Shown piece after piece: positions 1-9,143 of a DNA stretch of 64,000 nt. The notes under the pieces are model-generated. The model was not told the origin of the DNA. It made no database searches and saw only the letters and a list, made by a program, of their open reading frames with translations. The stretch is from Alphaproteobacteria bacterium (GTDB lineage: Bacteria > Pseudomonadota > Alphaproteobacteria > Micavibrionales > Micavibrionaceae): contig JAGRHC010000001.1 in assembly GCA_020445145.1 (NCBI GenBank), positions 124,001 to 188,000 on the forward strand, in the 5' to 3' direction. Position 1 is the stretch's first letter, and each line of letters begins with the position of its first letter. A program made the translations under genes and the position numbers.

Positions 1-250
1 CGATGTAAAGCTGATGGGGGCTGCCGGGTTATGGCTGGGGCTGGAGGATACATTGCTGGCCGTAACGATCGGGGCCAGCGCGGGTGTGCTGCACGGGCTT
101 GCTGTGGCTTTGCTGCACAAATCCAAGACGGGCGAGAGCATTTCACCGCATAATTTATCAATCCCTGCGGGACCTGCTTTTATTGTGGGAATCGTACTTG
201 TTGGCCTCATGAAGTTTCAGACTTTGTTTGTGTTTTTTCCGCTGTGGTGA
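1..250 (+). CDS. Prepilin peptidase (A24 family), C-terminal fragment
   Basis: The gene enters from the left edge; the reading frame is open from base 2. The fragment begins with DVKLMGAAGLWLG, which matches the second catalytic-Asp motif (GxGDVKLM) of type IV prepilin peptidases of the CpaA/TadV/PilD kind, inner-membrane aspartyl proteases that trim prepilin leaders. Two further hydrophobic segments follow, including the family's typical late SIPAGPAFIVGIVL segment before the end. About 83 codons are visible. The first aspartate motif and most membrane segments lie outside the window, so subfamily cannot be fixed. It reads toward pyrB but is separated from it by about 77 bases. Confidence 0.75.
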   Translation, partial: DVKLMGAAGLWLGLEDTLLAVTIGASAGVLHGLAVALLHKSKTGESISPHNLSIPAGPAFIVGIVLVGLMKFQTLFVFFPLW

Positions 251-327
251 CATCACAATAAAAACTCGGGGGCGGCTTCCAAATTCCGCTGGACAATGCG
301 GCGCGGGAGTGTTTTTGATATCTCATT

Positions 328-1236
328 ATGAAGCATTTACTTGGTATTGATGATTTAAGCGCGGGCGAGATTACAGATGTCCTGCACCGCGCGGAATATT
401 ACGCCCGCGCGATGGATGACGGGCGTTGGGATCGGCATAAACTGGCGGACAAGATTGTTCTGACGCTGTTTTTCGAGAACTCGACCCGGACCGTTACCTC
501 GTTTGATATTGCAGCAAAGCGGCTTGGGGCGCAGGTTGTGAACTGGAACGCGGAGCTGAGCTCCCTCAAGAAGGATGAGAGTTTTTCCGATACGATTGAT
601 ACGCTGGGGGCGATGCGGCCTGATGCGATTGTCATCCGCCATCATGAATATGGGGCGCCTGCGTTTGTGGCCAGCCGAGTCAAGTGCCCGGTCGTGAATG
701 CCGGGGATTCGTGGCGGGAACACCCGACGCAGGCCTTGCTTGATGCCGTGACGATTATGCAGGAAAAGCACACACTTGAGGGCCTGAGCGTTGCGATCTG
801 CGGTGATGTGGCGCATAGCCGGGTTGCCAACTCGAATGCGAAGCTTTTGACAAAAATGGGCGCGCAGGTGCGGTTTGTGGCGCCCGCGTTTATGATGCCG
901 GAGAAGCTTCCGGCGCCGGGCGTGCTTTGCTTTGATACGATGGAAGAAGGGATTTCCGGGGCTGATGTTGTGATGATGCTCCGGGTGCAAAAAGAGCGCA
1001 TGGAACGCTCTGCAATTCCCGATGATTCTACGTATTTCCGTGATTACGGGCTTACTGTGGAGCGGCTTGGGCTGGCGCACAAAGACGCATTGGTGATGCA
1101 TCCGGGGCCGATGAACCGCGGGGTGGAGATTGCCGATGAGGTCGCAGACGATCCGCACCGCTCTTTGATGACGCGGCAGGTTGCGAACGGGGTGCCGACG
1201 CGGATGGCGGTTCTGGATCTGGTGATGGGGGGATGA
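328..1236 (+). CDS. pyrB: Aspartate carbamoyltransferase catalytic subunit
   Basis: Catalyses carbamoyl phosphate plus aspartate to N-carbamoylaspartate, the committed step of pyrimidine synthesis, in the cytosol. The 302-residue product has the usual family length and both signatures: FFENSTRTVTSFD (carbamoyl-phosphate loop, about residues 49-61) and HPTQALLD (about 132-139), plus the late PGPMNRGVEI aspartate-binding loop. The stop overlaps the upstream end of the plsY reading frame by four bases (ATGA), so the two are probably translationally coupled. In many alphaproteobacteria pyrC (dihydroorotase) sits between pyrB and plsY; here it is absent from this position. Confidence 0.96.
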   Translation: MKHLLGIDDLSAGEITDVLHRAEYYARAMDDGRWDRHKLADKIVLTLFFENSTRTVTSFDIAAKRLGAQVVNWNAELSSLKKDESFSDTIDTLGAMRPDAIVIRHHEYGAPAFVASRVKCPVVNAGDSWREHPTQALLDAVTIMQEKHTLEGLSVAICGDVAHSRVANSNAKLLTKMGAQVRFVAPAFMMPEKLPAPGVLCFDTMEEGISGADVVMMLRVQKERMERSAIPDDSTYFRDYGLTVERLGLAHKDALVMHPGPMNRGVEIADEVADDPHRSLMTRQVANGVPTRMAVLDLVMGG

Positions 1237-1994
1237 TGTGCGATAAAATAACTGGCATCGGGTGTATGTCTATCCCGCCGCCTCCGTCTACAATGATGTC
1301 TTATCCACCTGTGCCACCTTCCATTCTTGAATTCAATGACGTGTTTATATCGTTACTGTGGTCTCTTGCATACATTCTTGCTCTATATTTGATAGGTTCA
1401 ATCCCTTTTGGTCTTCTTTTGACAAAAATTGCGGGATATGGGGATATCCGTAAAATTGGCTCCGGAAATGTCGGAGCGACAAATGTTTTACGGACAGGAA
1501 ACAAGGGACTGGCGGCGCTGACTTTGCTGCTTGATGCAGGCAAAGGCGCGGTGTTGGTTTTTTATTTTTTTGGGTTTTCTCTTTTTTCTCTCCCTGACTT
1601 TTCCGGCCCCGATCATCTTCTTTCTGCAGATTCCAGTTATATGCTGGCCCTTATAATCGGCTTCATCGCCGTTCTTGGGCATTGTTTTCCGGTGTGGCTC
1701 AAGTTCAAGGGCGGAAAAGGTGTGGCGACGGCTTTGGGGGTGTTGCTGGCGGCGGTGCCTTATACGGGGTTGGCGGCGTGCGGCGTATGGCTGGCGACTG
1801 CATATTTATTTCGAATTTCTTCTCTGGCGGCGCTGGTTGCGATTGGCACGGCTCCGGTGGTGACTTACTTTATATATGGCGGGATGCCTTCCTTGATTTG
1901 TCTGACGATTGCCGTTCTGGTTTTTATCCGGCATACGGCGAATATCCAGCGTCTTCTTAAAGGTGAGGAGCCGCGGATCGGGGCAAAAAAATAG
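1233..1994 (+). CDS. plsY: Glycerol-3-phosphate acyltransferase PlsY
   Basis: Inner-membrane enzyme that transfers an acyl group from acyl-phosphate to glycerol-3-phosphate, the first step of phospholipid synthesis. The family motifs are clear: GSIPFGLLL, the GSGNVGATNVLR loop (about residues 77-88), GHCFPVWLKFKGGKGVAT (about 149-166) and the late RHTANIQRLLKGEE end. Several hydrophobic segments fit the membrane fold. The frame opens at the ATG overlapping the pyrB stop, giving a proline-rich N-terminal extension of about 40 residues before the first conserved membrane helix; ATGs at 1266 or about 1293 would give a length closer to usual PlsY. Start therefore uncertain, identity not. Confidence 0.93.
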   Translation: MMCDKITGIGCMSIPPPPSTMMSYPPVPPSILEFNDVFISLLWSLAYILALYLIGSIPFGLLLTKIAGYGDIRKIGSGNVGATNVLRTGNKGLAALTLLLDAGKGAVLVFYFFGFSLFSLPDFSGPDHLLSADSSYMLALIIGFIAVLGHCFPVWLKFKGGKGVATALGVLLAAVPYTGLAACGVWLATAYLFRISSLAALVAIGTAPVVTYFIYGGMPSLICLTIAVLVFIRHTANIQRLLKGEEPRIGAKK

Positions 1995-2062
1995 GAAAAC
2001 CGCGAAGCACACGGAGAGCACGAAGATATTGCTCTGTCGCCGCGCCTTAACAGGTGATGATT

Positions 2063-2152
2063 GTCATTGTGAGGAGGCTGATGCGGCCATTCAGTTCAAC
2101 GGGCAGGTCTTCCTTTAGACTGGCTTGCTTTGCGTGCGGCTTGCCATGACGG
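2063..2152. repeat. Degenerate REP-like hairpin (GTCATTG...CCATGAC)
   Basis: The segment starts GTCATTGTGAGGAGG and ends GGCTTGCCATGAC, with a CAG / CTGG pair near the middle, so the halves fold back on each other imperfectly. The pattern resembles the CATTGCGAGGA...GCAATCCAG...CGCAATGACGG dispersed repeats common in alphaproteobacterial genomes. It contains no plausible gene. Assignment rests on pattern memory, not on an alignment. Confidence 0.5.
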
Positions 2153-2160
2153 GATCTTTT

Positions 2161-2200
2161 ATGCTTTTATGCTTTTATGCTTTTATGCTTTTATGCTTTG
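2161..2200. repeat. Five tandem copies of ATGCTTTT
   Basis: The octamer ATGCTTTT occurs four times exactly and a fifth time with a final G, filling 40 bases in the plsY-dprA gap. It is noncoding and a likely slippage locus. Any effect on dprA expression is unknown. Confidence 0.85.
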
Positions 2201-2256
2201 TTCCTGTGTTCTAAAAATTCTTCGTGACCTTCGCGCGCTTCGTGGTAAAAAAGCGA

Positions 2257-3423
2257 ATGCTTGCTTTTCATTCAAAAGATCAGATTTTATCCGATGCTGA
2301 ACGTCTTGCCTGGCTTCGGCTGGTGCGCACCGAGAATGTCGGGCCGATTACGTTTTATCAGTTGATCGCACGGTTCGGGACGGCGACCAAGGCGCTTGAG
2401 GCACTGCCGGAGCTTTCGCGGCGCGGTGGGCGAGCCAAGCCTTTGCGGGCGGCGGCGGAAGGCGATGTTTATAAGGAATATGAGCGGCTTGCAAAATTGG
2501 GCGGTAAAATTGTTGTTGCCGCGGATGAGGATTACCCGCTGGCGCTAGGGGCGCTGGATGATGCGCCGCCTGTTTTATCGGTGATTGGTGATACAAGGCT
2601 GTTTAACCGGTCGAGCGTGGCGATTGTGGGGGCGCGGAATGCCTCGATCAACGGGCGGAAGTTTGCGTCGTCTCTGGCGCGTGATCTGGGCGGGCGCGGT
2701 CAGGTTGTTGTATCTGGCCTTGCGCGGGGGATTGATACGGCGGCGCATGAGGGGGCCCTCCATACGGGAACGATTGCCGTGGTGGCCGGTGGAGTTGATG
2801 TGATTTACCCGGAGGAGAATGCTGCGCTGTATGCAAAAATATGCGAAGACGGCGCGGTGGTAGCGGAAAGTGCGCTGGGGCAGAAGCCTTTTGCCGCAGC
2901 CTTTCCTCGGCGCAACCGGATTGTTTCAGGATTATCAAAGGGCGTTGTGGTGGTTGAGGCGACGCAGCGCTCGGGCTCGATGATTACAGCACGGCTGGCC
3001 GGGGAACAGGGGCGCGATGTTTTTGCTGTGCCGGGATCACCGCTTGATCCGCGGGCGGCAGGGCCTAACCATTTGATCCGCGAGGGGGCGACCCTGGTGC
3101 GCGGGGCGGATGATATTCTGGAAGCTTTGATGAATTTTTCGGGGACAGGATACCGGACGGATACTCCGGCGCAAGGCTATCTGGCTTTTGAAGATAGTGT
3201 GGTTGGCGCCGGATTTTCTGAGGAAACTTTGGCGGATGTTGGCGAGATGGTTCTCGGGCAACTCTCGTATGCGCCCGTGGGTGTGGATGAAATTATTCGA
3301 GCCTTGGGTATGCCTACTGCCTCTATTTTGGGGGCGCTACTGGAGCTTGAACTTGCGGGGCGGATCAAGCGTTTGCCGGGAGGGCGGGTTGTGCTGGAAA
3401 GTACGTCTCCAGATGCTTTTTAA
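2257..3423 (+). CDS. dprA: DNA processing protein DprA
   Basis: Cytosolic protein that loads RecA on incoming single-stranded DNA during natural transformation. The Rossmann-like core is clear: SVAIVGARNAS, VVSGLARGIDTAAHEGAL and AVVAGGVDVIYPEEN, followed by FPRRNRIVSGLS and GSMITARLAGEQGR. An N-terminal helical domain precedes it and a C-terminal winged-helix domain ends in ELAGRIKRLPGGRV. Length 388 residues from the ATG at 2257 is normal for alphaproteobacteria. A GTG at 2224 would add 11 residues, but that stretch lies in a dispersed repeat, so I prefer 2257. It sits in the conserved plsY-dprA-topA order. Confidence 0.94.
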   Translation: MLAFHSKDQILSDAERLAWLRLVRTENVGPITFYQLIARFGTATKALEALPELSRRGGRAKPLRAAAEGDVYKEYERLAKLGGKIVVAADEDYPLALGALDDAPPVLSVIGDTRLFNRSSVAIVGARNASINGRKFASSLARDLGGRGQVVVSGLARGIDTAAHEGALHTGTIAVVAGGVDVIYPEENAALYAKICEDGAVVAESALGQKPFAAAFPRRNRIVSGLSKGVVVVEATQRSGSMITARLAGEQGRDVFAVPGSPLDPRAAGPNHLIREGATLVRGADDILEALMNFSGTGYRTDTPAQGYLAFEDSVVGAGFSEETLADVGEMVLGQLSYAPVGVDEIIRALGMPTASILGALLELELAGRIKRLPGGRVVLESTSPDAF

Positions 3424-3509
3424 ATTTTTTCGTAAAAATCGAAGTGGTTGACAGGGGACGGGTCTTGCCGTTAAGGCTTAGCAAATAATCATATGAGGGG
3501 AATAAACCT

Positions 3510-6053
3510 TTGAGCGCGCAAAATCTTGTTATTGTTGAGTCACCGGCGAAGGCCAAGACGATCGGGAAATATCTCGGGCCGGGGTTTGAGGTTATTGCGT
3601 CATATGGGCATGTACGGGACCTTGTGAACAAGGACGGGTCTGTGTTGCCGGATGAAGATTTTGCCATGAAATGGCAGCTCGGGGAGCGGTCGGGAAAGCA
3701 GGTCAGCGATATAAAAAAGGCTGTAAAGTCTGCGAACGCCCTTTATCTGGCCCCTGACCCTGATCGCGAGGGTGAGGCGATTGCGTGGCATATTTATGAG
3801 ATTTTGCAGGGGGAAAACCTGCTGGGCGGGAAAGATGTTCACCGCGTGACCTTTAACGAGATTACGAAGACGGCTGTGCAGGACGCGTTCAAACAGTCGC
3901 GGGCGCTGGATCATCATTTGATCGAGGCGTACCTTGCACGGCGGGCGCTGGATTATCTGGTCGGATTTACGCTTTCTCCCGTGCTTTGGCGGAAGCTGCC
4001 GGGCTCACGTTCTGCGGGACGGGTGCAGTCGGTGGCGCTGCGCTTGATTTGCGAGCGGGAGACAGAGATTGAGTTGTTCAGGGCGCGGGAATACTGGAGT
4101 ATCAGTACGCGGCTTCATACGCCTGATGGCGCGCCTTTTACGGCAAGGCTGACGCATCTGGCGGGGAACAAGCTGGATAAGTTTGATCTTGCTTCGGAAG
4201 AAGACGCCAAGAAGGCGGTGTCACGGATCGAGCATAAAAAGCTTTCAGTGCAAAAGATCGAGCGCAAGCAGGCACGGCGGAGCCCCTACCCGCCTTTTAT
4301 TACCTCGACATTGCAAATGGAAGCTTCGCGGAAGCTTGGCTTTTCGGCGTCTCATACGATGCGGACCGCGCAAGCGCTCTATGAGGCCGGGTTTATTACT
4401 TATATGCGTACGGACGGGACGACACTGTCTCAGGAAGCCGTGCAACAGAGCCGCTCGGTGATCAAGAAAGAATATGGCGAAAAATATGTGCCGGATGCGC
4501 CGCGGCTTTATAAGTCCAAGGCGAAGAATGCGCAGGAGGCGCACGAGGCAATTCGGCCCACCGATTTGTCAAAGTTGCCGGGACGCAGCGGATCGCCGAT
4601 GTCTGATGAGAGCCAGCGCCGTTTGTATGAGCTGATCTGGAAACGCACGATTGCCTCGCAGATGGAAAATGCGGTGATGGATCAGGTCAAAGTTGATCTG
4701 TCGGACGGGACAGATGACGTGGTTTTGCGGGCAAACGGGTCGGTTATTCTGTTCGACGGGTTCCTGACGCTGTATCAGGAAGACAAAGATGATGACGATA
4801 CGAACGAGGACGGCGAAAGTGGACGCCTGCCGCCGATGAAGGAAGGCGATCCGACAAAGATCGTCAGCATTCATCCGGATCAACATTTCACACAGCCGCC
4901 ACCGCGTTATTCTGAGGCCTCGCTGGTCAAACGTCTTGAGGAGCTCGGGATCGGGCGTCCTTCGACCTATGCCTCGATCCTACAGGTTTTGCGGGATCGG
5001 AATTATGTGACGATGGACAAGAAGCGCTTTATCCCGGAAGACCGGGGGCGTTTGGTGACGACGTTCCTTTCCAAGTTTTTCGCGCGTTACGTGGATTATG
5101 ATTTTACGGCTAACCTTGAAGAGGAGCTGGATGCGATTGCTTCGGGGCATGTGGCCTGGAAAGAGGCCCTACGTTTGTTCTGGGCTGACTTTAAGGAGGC
5201 TGTGGACGAGACGAAAGATCTTACGATTACGGAGGTCATCGATCATCTGGACGCGGAATTGGCTCCTCACTTTTTCCCTGAGGAGAAAGATGACACCGGA
5301 AAATCTGTTGATCCGCGGGTTTGCAAAGCTTGCGGGAACGGGCGTCTTGGTTTGCGTCTCGGGAAATTCGGGGCGTTTATCGGGTGCTCGAATTATCCGG
5401 AATGCAAGTTTACCCGGCCTTTGATTGTACCTGACAAGGACGGGGATGTTTCAGATGGCGGCGAAGCGCTTGCCAACGAGCCGAAGATTTTGGGGCAGGA
5501 ACCGGGGACAGGCCGGATTGTGTCGCTGCGGCGCGGGCCTTACGGGCCTTATGTGCAGCTTGATCCGCCGCCGGAATCGATGCCGGATTTGAGCGGTTAT
5601 GACGCCGAGATGGTGGCATGGGAGAAGGCCAAGGCGGCGGCGAAGGCGGACGGAAAACGCGCGCCAAAAAAGCCGAAAAAGCCTGCTATTCCCAAGCCGA
5701 AGCGTCAGGGCCTCCCTAAGGGGGGATCGCCTGCGGACGTGACTTTGGAGAGTGCGCTCAGTCTGCTTGCCCTGCCCCGCGATGTGGGGACGCATCCGGA
5801 GACCGGCAAAATGATTACCGCCGGGATCGGTCGCTTCGGGCCGTTTGTTCAGCATGACGGGAAGTTTGCTTCACTTCAGAAGGATGACGATGTGATGCAT
5901 GTCGGCATGAACCGCGCGATGGAGCTGTTGGCCTTGAAGGCACAAAGAGATGCGGAAAAGGCGGCGAAAGGCGGCCCTAAAGCCGGGGTTTCCAAGAAGA
6001 AAGCTCCTGCGAAGAAAAAGAAGGCTGCTTCGAAAAAGAAGAAGAGTGCCTAG
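3510..6053 (+). CDS. topA: DNA topoisomerase I
   Basis: Type IA topoisomerase that relaxes negative supercoils through a 5'-phosphotyrosine bond. The Toprim domain opens the protein (LVIVESPAKAKTIGKYLG; acidic triad around APDPDREGEAIAWH), the active tyrosine lies in GFITYMRTDGTTLS (about residue 297), and one four-cysteine zinc finger is seen around residues 606-630 (CKACGNGRLGL..IGCSNYPEC). Two repeat-like GPYGPYVQ and RFGPFVQH modules follow and the last 40 residues are a lysine/alanine-rich basic tail. The start is TTG at 3510, with GAGGGG eight bases upstream. At 847 residues it is of usual alphaproteobacterial length. Confidence 0.97.
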   Translation: MSAQNLVIVESPAKAKTIGKYLGPGFEVIASYGHVRDLVNKDGSVLPDEDFAMKWQLGERSGKQVSDIKKAVKSANALYLAPDPDREGEAIAWHIYEILQGENLLGGKDVHRVTFNEITKTAVQDAFKQSRALDHHLIEAYLARRALDYLVGFTLSPVLWRKLPGSRSAGRVQSVALRLICERETEIELFRAREYWSISTRLHTPDGAPFTARLTHLAGNKLDKFDLASEEDAKKAVSRIEHKKLSVQKIERKQARRSPYPPFITSTLQMEASRKLGFSASHTMRTAQALYEAGFITYMRTDGTTLSQEAVQQSRSVIKKEYGEKYVPDAPRLYKSKAKNAQEAHEAIRPTDLSKLPGRSGSPMSDESQRRLYELIWKRTIASQMENAVMDQVKVDLSDGTDDVVLRANGSVILFDGFLTLYQEDKDDDDTNEDGESGRLPPMKEGDPTKIVSIHPDQHFTQPPPRYSEASLVKRLEELGIGRPSTYASILQVLRDRNYVTMDKKRFIPEDRGRLVTTFLSKFFARYVDYDFTANLEEELDAIASGHVAWKEALRLFWADFKEAVDETKDLTITEVIDHLDAELAPHFFPEEKDDTGKSVDPRVCKACGNGRLGLRLGKFGAFIGCSNYPECKFTRPLIVPDKDGDVSDGGEALANEPKILGQEPGTGRIVSLRRGPYGPYVQLDPPPESMPDLSGYDAEMVAWEKAKAAAKADGKRAPKKPKKPAIPKPKRQGLPKGGSPADVTLESALSLLALPRDVGTHPETGKMITAGIGRFGPFVQHDGKFASLQKDDDVMHVGMNRAMELLALKAQRDAEKAAKGGPKAGVSKKKAPAKKKKAASKKKKSA

Positions 6054-6068
6054 GAAGGGAGTTGTGCA

Positions 6069-6668
6069 ATGCTTTTGATCGGTTCTCTCTCCAGCCCGTT
6101 TGTGCGGATGATCCGTGCTCTGTGCGCCGAGCTTGATGTGGATTTCACGTTTGAGGAAATGCCGCCTTTTACAAAAATGGAGAAGTCTCATATTGCACGC
6201 CTCACGCAAGCGAACCCGCTCATGAAAATACCGGTTTTGATTGATGGCGAGCAGTCTGTTCTTGAGTCTCGGATGATTGCTGCTTATGTGATGGCAAAAA
6301 AACAAGGCCTTGGCGCCTCCTTTGCGGCACCAGGACCTGTTGAACAGGAGAATATTCTTTCTGTGATTTACGGGGTTGTGGATTCAGGTATTTTGCGGTT
6401 TATCATGTCCGGGCAAGGCATGGATCTGGAGAGCGGGTATTTAAAGAAATCGCTCAAGCGGATGCATGCGGGCCTTCAATTTCTTGAAGCACAAAACACG
6501 CTTGGGCAGGACTTTGGCTATAACGAGATTGCCTTGATTTGCGCGATGGAGTGGTTTGAAAAGCGCGGGCTTATTGATTTATCGTCCTATACGCGGCTTG
6601 GCGAAATTCATGCCCTGTATAAAGATCGTTCCTGTCTTGCTACTACACGGATTCCAGAGCAAATTTAA
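6069..6668 (+). CDS. Glutathione S-transferase family protein
   Basis: The N-terminal 75 residues fit the thioredoxin-like GST domain: SSPFVRMIRALCAEL, then NPLMKIPVLIDGEQ with the cis-proline (IPVL) and LESRMIAAYV, which holds the glutathione gamma-glutamyl contact (E-S/R). An all-alpha C-terminal domain follows. The catalytic residue position near SSPF suggests a serine-type enzyme. The 199-residue length is normal. It starts 15 bases after topA with AAGGGAG upstream and lies before rnr, so it may be carried in the topA-rnr transcript. Substrate unknown. Confidence 0.8.
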   Translation: MLLIGSLSSPFVRMIRALCAELDVDFTFEEMPPFTKMEKSHIARLTQANPLMKIPVLIDGEQSVLESRMIAAYVMAKKQGLGASFAAPGPVEQENILSVIYGVVDSGILRFIMSGQGMDLESGYLKKSLKRMHAGLQFLEAQNTLGQDFGYNEIALICAMEWFEKRGLIDLSSYTRLGEIHALYKDRSCLATTRIPEQI

Positions 6669-6687
6669 GGTTTAGAAAGCAAATGAT

Positions 6688-8994
6688 GTGTTGAGCAAAG
6701 AAAAACTTTACGCCTTTATACAATCTTCTTCCGTCCCGGTGAATAAACGGGATATTGCGCGGGAATTCGGGATCAAGGGCGGTGAGAACCGGGTTGCGCT
6801 CAAGCAAATTCTGAAATCCCTTGAGAAAGACGAGGCCGTTATCAAGCATCCGGGCGGGGCGTATAGCGTTCCCAAGGGGCTTCCTGCGGTGGGCGTGGTT
6901 AAAGTTTGCGCGATTGATGTGGACGGGGATGTTCTGGCGGCGCCGCTGGAGTGGGATGAGGCGTTGCAGGGACCGCTGCCTCGGATCGAAATTATTCCTG
7001 ATAACAAACATTACAAGCATTTGCGTGAGGATAGCCGGGCTCTGGTTCGGCTGCACAGGCTCGGTGAAAATCTCTATGAAGCGCGGACGATCCGGGTTTT
7101 GGATGGCGGCGGGCGCGATAAAAAGGGATCTGTTCTCGGGTTTGTGAAGACACTCAAGGGCGGGGCTGTGCTTGTTCCAACCGACAAGAAGGCCAAATTT
7201 GATTACGAGATTGCGCAGGGCGAGCTTGGCGATGCCAAAAACGGCGATCTGGCGGAAGGCGAAATTCTGCCCTCACGGGATTTGAAGCGCAAGAAGGTTC
7301 GGATTACGAGCGTTCTGGGGCAGCGCGATAATCCGAAGGTGATTAGCCTGATCTCCCTGCATGAGGCGGGGCTTCGCGAAGATTTTCCGAAGGACGTTCT
7401 GGAAGAGACGAAGGGCCTGAAGGTTCCGCCGCTTAAAGGCCGGGAGGATTTGAGGGAAATTCCGCTGGTGACAATCGACGGGGCGGATGCGCGCGATTTC
7501 GATGATGCGGTGTTTGCGGAGAAACTGCCAGACGGAACGCATCATTTGATCGTAGCGATTGCGGATGTGGCGCATTATGTGCGGCCCGGATCGGCTCTGG
7601 ACCGGGAAGCTTACCGGCGCGGGAACTCAACCTATTTCCCGGACCGGGTTGTGCCGATGTTGCCGGAAGCCTTGTCGAACGATTTGTGTTCGCTACGGCC
7701 CAAGGAAAACCGAGCTTCGACGGCAGTCCATTTATGGATTGATGATCAGGGGAAATTGCTGCGCTATAAGTTTGTGCGCGCGCTGATCCGTTCTGCGGCG
7801 CGGTTGACGTATGAGCAGGTTCAGGCGGCGCGGGACGGTGTCACGGACGATACGACCGGGCCGCTCATAGAGGCTGTGATTGCGCCGCTTTATGAGGCTT
7901 TTTCTATTCTGGAAGCGGCGCGGAAGAAGCGCGGAGCGCTCGATTTAGACTTGCCGGAGCGGCAAATCGTCATTGACGACAAGGGCAATATGACGGGCGT
8001 GCGGACGCGGGCACGGCTGGATGCGCACAAGCTGATCGAGGAGTTTATGATTCTGGCGAATGTGGCGGCGGCCAGCGCGCTGGAGAAAAGGAATGCCGGA
8101 AAGAAGGGCTGGGGGGATTATCCTTGCATTTACCGGGTGCATGACAAGCCGAGTATGGAGAAGCTCGACGGGGCGCGCGATTTTCTGGACAGTTTTTCGT
8201 TGTCTCTGCCCAAGGGGCAATCGATCCAGCCGCGTCAAATCAATTATGTTCTGGAGGCGGCGGCGAAGCTCCCCTATTCCCATTTGATTTCACAGGTGAT
8301 TTTGCGCACGCAAAGTCAGGCGGTGTATTCGCCGGAGAATATCGGACATTTCGGCCTTGCGCTTCAGAAGTATGCGCATTTTACCTCGCCGATCCGGCGC
8401 TATGCGGATCTGGTGGTGCACCGGGCCTTGATCGGGGCTTACGGGCTGGGCGCGGGTGAGATTGATGAGGGTGAAAAGGCGCGCATTGAAGAGATATGCC
8501 AGCATATTTCGGGAACCGAGCGGACCTCGATGGAGGCCGAGCGCAGCGCTGTGGACCGGTTTACGGCAGCGTTTCTCTCCAGCCAGATCAATGCGGAGTT
8601 CGAGGGGCGAATCAGCGGCGTGACGCGGTTCGGGTTGTTTGTTGAGTTACTGGAAAGCGGCGCGGACGGTCTGGTGCCGATGCGGTCCCTGAGCGATGAT
8701 TTTTATGTCCATGACGAGAAGGCGCATGCTTTGGTCGGGCGGAAAAAGGGGAATGTGTTCCGGCTTGGCGCTTCGGTGCGCGTGCGGATTGCTGAGGCGG
8801 ACGGGCTGACGGGGAGTACTGTGCTGGAGCTTGTCGGGCATGAGCGGGGCGCGGATATTCCAGGGATGGCGCCGCCACGGTCCCTGCCCCCTTCTCGCGA
8901 CGGGAAACGCGGGCGCGGGAAAGGCCGCGGTCATGGCGGACCCGAGCGGAAAGGGCGACGCACACCGGGCAAGACCAGCAAGCGGCGACGCTGA
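6688..8994 (+). CDS. rnr: Ribonuclease R
   Basis: Processive 3'-5' exoribonuclease that degrades structured RNA. Domain order: N-terminal winged-helix (about residues 1-65), cold-shock OB domains, the RNB catalytic domain with GADARDFDDAVFAE (metal-binding aspartates, about residues 264-277) and RGNSTYFPDRVVPMLPEALS, an S1 domain near residues 630-715 (EGRISGVTRFGLFVEL), and a basic Gly/Arg/Lys-rich tail. The start is GTG at 6688 or TTG at 6691; an ATG at 6683 in another frame terminates at once. 768 residues is standard. Synteny with topA supports the alphaproteobacterial arrangement. Confidence 0.95.
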   Translation: MLSKEKLYAFIQSSSVPVNKRDIAREFGIKGGENRVALKQILKSLEKDEAVIKHPGGAYSVPKGLPAVGVVKVCAIDVDGDVLAAPLEWDEALQGPLPRIEIIPDNKHYKHLREDSRALVRLHRLGENLYEARTIRVLDGGGRDKKGSVLGFVKTLKGGAVLVPTDKKAKFDYEIAQGELGDAKNGDLAEGEILPSRDLKRKKVRITSVLGQRDNPKVISLISLHEAGLREDFPKDVLEETKGLKVPPLKGREDLREIPLVTIDGADARDFDDAVFAEKLPDGTHHLIVAIADVAHYVRPGSALDREAYRRGNSTYFPDRVVPMLPEALSNDLCSLRPKENRASTAVHLWIDDQGKLLRYKFVRALIRSAARLTYEQVQAARDGVTDDTTGPLIEAVIAPLYEAFSILEAARKKRGALDLDLPERQIVIDDKGNMTGVRTRARLDAHKLIEEFMILANVAAASALEKRNAGKKGWGDYPCIYRVHDKPSMEKLDGARDFLDSFSLSLPKGQSIQPRQINYVLEAAAKLPYSHLISQVILRTQSQAVYSPENIGHFGLALQKYAHFTSPIRRYADLVVHRALIGAYGLGAGEIDEGEKARIEEICQHISGTERTSMEAERSAVDRFTAAFLSSQINAEFEGRISGVTRFGLFVELLESGADGLVPMRSLSDDFYVHDEKAHALVGRKKGNVFRLGASVRVRIAEADGLTGSTVLELVGHERGADIPGMAPPRSLPPSRDGKRGRGKGRGHGGPERKGRRTPGKTSKRRR

Positions 8995-9143
8995 TTATAA
9001 TGTCAATCCATATGAGATGGGGCCTGCGATATACTTTCCCCCTCTGTTTTGTTGCAAATGGCGCTCTGTTTCCATGCGTTGCGTGGTAAGCTGCTGACAG
9101 CTTGCCACGCCTCATTGTGGGGAAGTGGTTATGCAGATTTTTT

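Larger units (their letters stand above)
1998..2246. repeat. Dispersed ACGAAG-type repeat arms flanking the plsY-dprA gap
   Basis: An arm at 1998-2027 made of short GAAGCAC/GAGCACGAAG words faces its approximate reverse complement at 2217-2246 (TTCTTCGTGACC..CTTCGTGGT). The same word family forms a hairpin-like repeat at 41006-41094. Between the arms lie a second hairpin-type repeat and an 8-base tandem array (listed separately). The right arm runs into the upstream extension of the dprA frame, which argues that dprA starts at 2257. Confidence 0.6.

Noticed and set aside
355-1158. Long minus-strand open frame antisense to pyrB
   Set aside because: Shadow of a GC-skewed real gene; the product is Arg/His-rich with no family features.
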